The position numbers and the translations under genes were made by a program. A DNA stretch of 44,391 nt, taken from contig JAGXFZ010000124.1 of NCBI GenBank assembly GCA_024637055.1, forward strand, positions 1-44,391, given 5' to 3'. Source of the DNA: Gracilibacter sp. Lineage in GTDB: Bacteria; Bacillota; Desulfitobacteriia; Desulfitobacteriales; Syntrophobotulaceae. The notes beneath the pieces are model-generated. The model worked only from the letters and a program-made list of their open reading frames with translations, did not search any database and had not been told where the DNA came from. Positions 42,430-44,391 of the stretch are shown here, in pieces. How positions within the stretch are numbered: the stretch's first letter is position 1; each line of letters opens with the position of its first letter.

Positions 42430-43059
42430 TTACTGAGCTTTTACCGAATTATTCAGTATAAGCAGGCTTTTCTTAGCACCAGGTACACATCCTTTGACAA
42501 GGATGACATTTTTATCAACATCAACCCTAATGACTTCCAGGTTTTGAACAGTAACTCTTTCGCCACCCTTACGTCCAGGCAAGTTTCTTCCTTTGAAAAC
42601 ACGAGCTGGGCCCATCGCGCCCATGGAACCTGTACGCTTGTGATATTTCGATCCATGACTCTTTGGTCCGCGAGCGCTACCATGACGCTTGTGCATTCCT
42701 GTAAATCCTTTTCCTCTGGAAACTCCTACAACATCAATTTTGTCTCCGGCTGCGAAAATATCAGCTTTAATTTCCTGTCCAACTTCAAAATTTTCCACTT
42801 CGTTGGTTCTGAACTCTCTGATAAAGCGCAATATTTTACTACCGGCTTTTTTCAAATGTCCTTTTTCAGGTTTGTTAGCGAGACTTTCTCTTTTCTCATC
42901 AAAACCAACCTGAATAGCATTGTAACCATCAGAGGCTTCATTTTTTTTCTGCAGAACATAACATGGTCCCGCTTGGACTACTGTTACCGGAATTACTTTT
43001 CCATCTTCAGAAAAGATTTGAGTCATTCCTACTTTTCTTCCCAGAATTCCTTTAGACAC
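42430..43059 (-). CDS. rplC: Ribosomal protein L3 (uL3), GTG start
   Basis: [69 protein letters not shown] after GGAGGTGGC. Confidence 0.98.
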   Translation of the reverse strand: MSKGILGRKVGMTQIFSEDGKVIPVTVVQAGPCYVLQKKNEASDGYNAIQVGFDEKRESLANKPEKGHLKKAGSKILRFIREFRTNEVENFEVGQEIKADIFAAGDKIDVVGVSRGKGFTGMHKRHGSARGPKSHGSKYHKRTGSMGAMGPARVFKGRNLPGRKGGERVTVQNLEVIRVDVDKNVILVKGCVPGAKKSLLILNNSVKAQ

Positions 43060-43121
43060 GACGCCACCTCCTATACACTTTGAAGTGCACCTAGCTTACG
43101 CTGGAGCACGAAAGTGTGTTT

Positions 43122-43139
43122 AAAATAAATATTTATTTT
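43122..43139. repeat. 18-bp perfect AT palindrome in an enlarged rpsJ-rplC intergenic region
   Basis: AAAATAAATATTTATTTT, flanked by further imperfect hairpins at 43075-43118 and 43145-43186. Confidence 0.7.
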
Positions 43140-43237
43140 GATCGGCGAAATACTTAGTAGGTGTTCCACACCCCCGTGTGTTTCGCGTAGCAAACATGAA
43201 TATAGTACCACATTCTTGAACAGAATGCCAGTATTAT

Positions 43238-43543
43238 TTATAGTTTTATCTCGATATCCACACCAGAAGGTAAATCCAGCCTCATCAGCGCATCTACTGT
43301 TTTAGATGTAGGGTCTATGATATCGATTAAACGTTTATGAGTCCTCATCTCGAATTGTTCACGAGAGTCCTTATTGACGTGGGGAGAACGCAAAATTGTA
43401 TAAATGCTTTTCTCTGTCGGAAGGGGTATTGGACCATTAACACTGGCTCCAGTCCTTTTAGCAGTTTCAACTATTCTTTCAGCTGATTGGTCAAGAGTCT
43501 TATGATCAAACGCTTTAAGTCTTATTCTAATTTTCTGGTTCAT
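43238..43543 (-). CDS. rpsJ: Ribosomal protein S10 (uS10)
   Basis: [73 protein letters not shown]. Confidence 0.98.
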   Translation of the reverse strand: MNQKIRIRLKAFDHKTLDQSAERIVETAKRTGASVNGPIPLPTEKSIYTILRSPHVNKDSREQFEMRTHKRLIDIIDPTSKTVDALMRLDLPSGVDIEIKL

Positions 43544-43659
43544 ATTTATCCTCCTATTTTTTGTCTGTTGATCAGACTTATTCCATGTGAAAATTCCCTG
43601 TCTTCGGACGGAGTCACCCTACAACAGCAACCTCTCACAGGTTTTACAGTGCTACAGAA

Positions 43660-43691
43660 GGGAAGCTGCGTTTGTTTGTTCGCAGCTTCCC
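43660..43691 (-). terminator. Strong hairpin between tuf and rpsJ
   Basis: GGGAAGCTGCG-10 nt-CGCAGCTTCCC perfect 11-bp stem; weak T-tract on the minus strand. Confidence 0.5.
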
Positions 43692-43713
43692 AGAGCTTTA
43701 ATCGCATTAACAA

Positions 43714-44372
43714 TTATTCAATAACCTCGGCAACAACACCAGAACCAACTGTACGTCCACCTTCACGGATAGCAAAACGAAGTCCTTCTTCCATGGCGAT
43801 AGGAGTAATTAGTTCACACTCAATAGCAATGTTATCTCCAGGCATAATCATCTCAACACCTTCTGGTAATTGGATGACGCCAGTAACGTCAGTAGTACGG
43901 AAATAGAACTGTGGACGATAATTATTGAAGAACGGAGTATGACGTCCACCCTCTTCTTTGCTCAGAACATAAATCTGACCTTTGAATTTGGTATGAGGTT
44001 TAATACTACCTGGCTTAGCCAGAACCTGGCCACGTTCGATATCCTTACGCTCAACACCACGGAGCAGTGCTCCGATGTTATCGCCAGCTTGGGCGAAATC
44101 CAGAAGTTTACGGAACATCTCTACGCCAGTGCAAACAGTTTTACGTGGTTTTTCACTTAGACCGACAATTTCAAGCTCTTCGCCAACTTTAATCTGACCA
44201 CGTTCCACACGTCCAGTGGCAACAGTACCACGACCGGTAATGGTGAACACGTCCTCAACTGGCATTAGGAAAGGCTTATCAACTGCACGCTCAGGATCTG
44301 GAATGAAGGAGTCAACAGCATCCATAAGCTTCCAGATAGGACCACAAGCTTCACACTCTCTAGTTCCACAAC
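43714..44372 (-). CDS. tuf: Elongation factor Tu, C-terminal part (truncated by contig end/adapter)
   Basis: [55 protein letters not shown]; the reading frame stays open upstream of the track start as [15 protein letters not shown]. Confidence 0.97.
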
Positions 44373-44391
44373 CTGTCTCTTATACACATCT
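44373..44391. other. Nextera/Tn5 mosaic-end adapter sequence (artefact)
   Basis: CTGTCTCTTATACACATCT is the exact reverse complement of the 19-bp Tn5 mosaic end AGATGTGTATAAGAGACAG. Confidence 0.98.

Noticed and set aside
42453-42683. 76-aa minus-strand ORF in another frame of rplC
   Set aside because: Overlaps rplC completely in an alternative frame; shadow ORF.
42259-43083. 274-aa plus-strand ORF
   Set aside because: Fully antisense to rplC/rplD, which are unambiguous; sequence shows no recognisable domain.

Overview
This 44.4 kb window looks like a chromosomal contig end from a spore-forming anaerobic Firmicute (Clostridia-like; inferred from gene content and order, not verified). Left to right: the 5' part of an MFS permease and a malate/lactate dehydrogenase (-); a LysR regulator (+) convergent with a TctA/TctB/TctC tripartite tricarboxylate transporter and an enolase-superfamily dehydratase (-); a YtrA-type GntR regulator, ABC ATPase and ABC-2-like permease (+); an arginine/carbamoyl-phosphate cluster argC-argJ-argB-argD-carA-carB (-); a five-gene cluster of secreted protein, ABC ATPase, permease, histidine kinase and response regulator (-); an M20 peptidase and a CwlD-like amidase (-); and a long ribosomal-protein superoperon (-) from tuf to rpsI. 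The last 19 bases are a Nextera/Tn5 transposase adapter, so they are artefactual and truncate tuf. No rRNA, tRNA, CRISPR array or intact IS element was recognised. Points worth a second look: the adapter end, a cysteine-rich insertion in EF-Tu, no rpmD and no ecfA1/A2/T at their usual loci, structured intergenic elements at rplQ-truA and rpsJ-rplC, a 48-bp perfect palindrome, two long inverted repeats between the divergent dehydratase and GntR genes, a likely non-canonical ATT start for the dehydratase, and an uncharacterised secreted protein linked to the ABC/two-component cluster. I did not see a clearly novel multi-gene system; that five-gene cluster is the best candidate.
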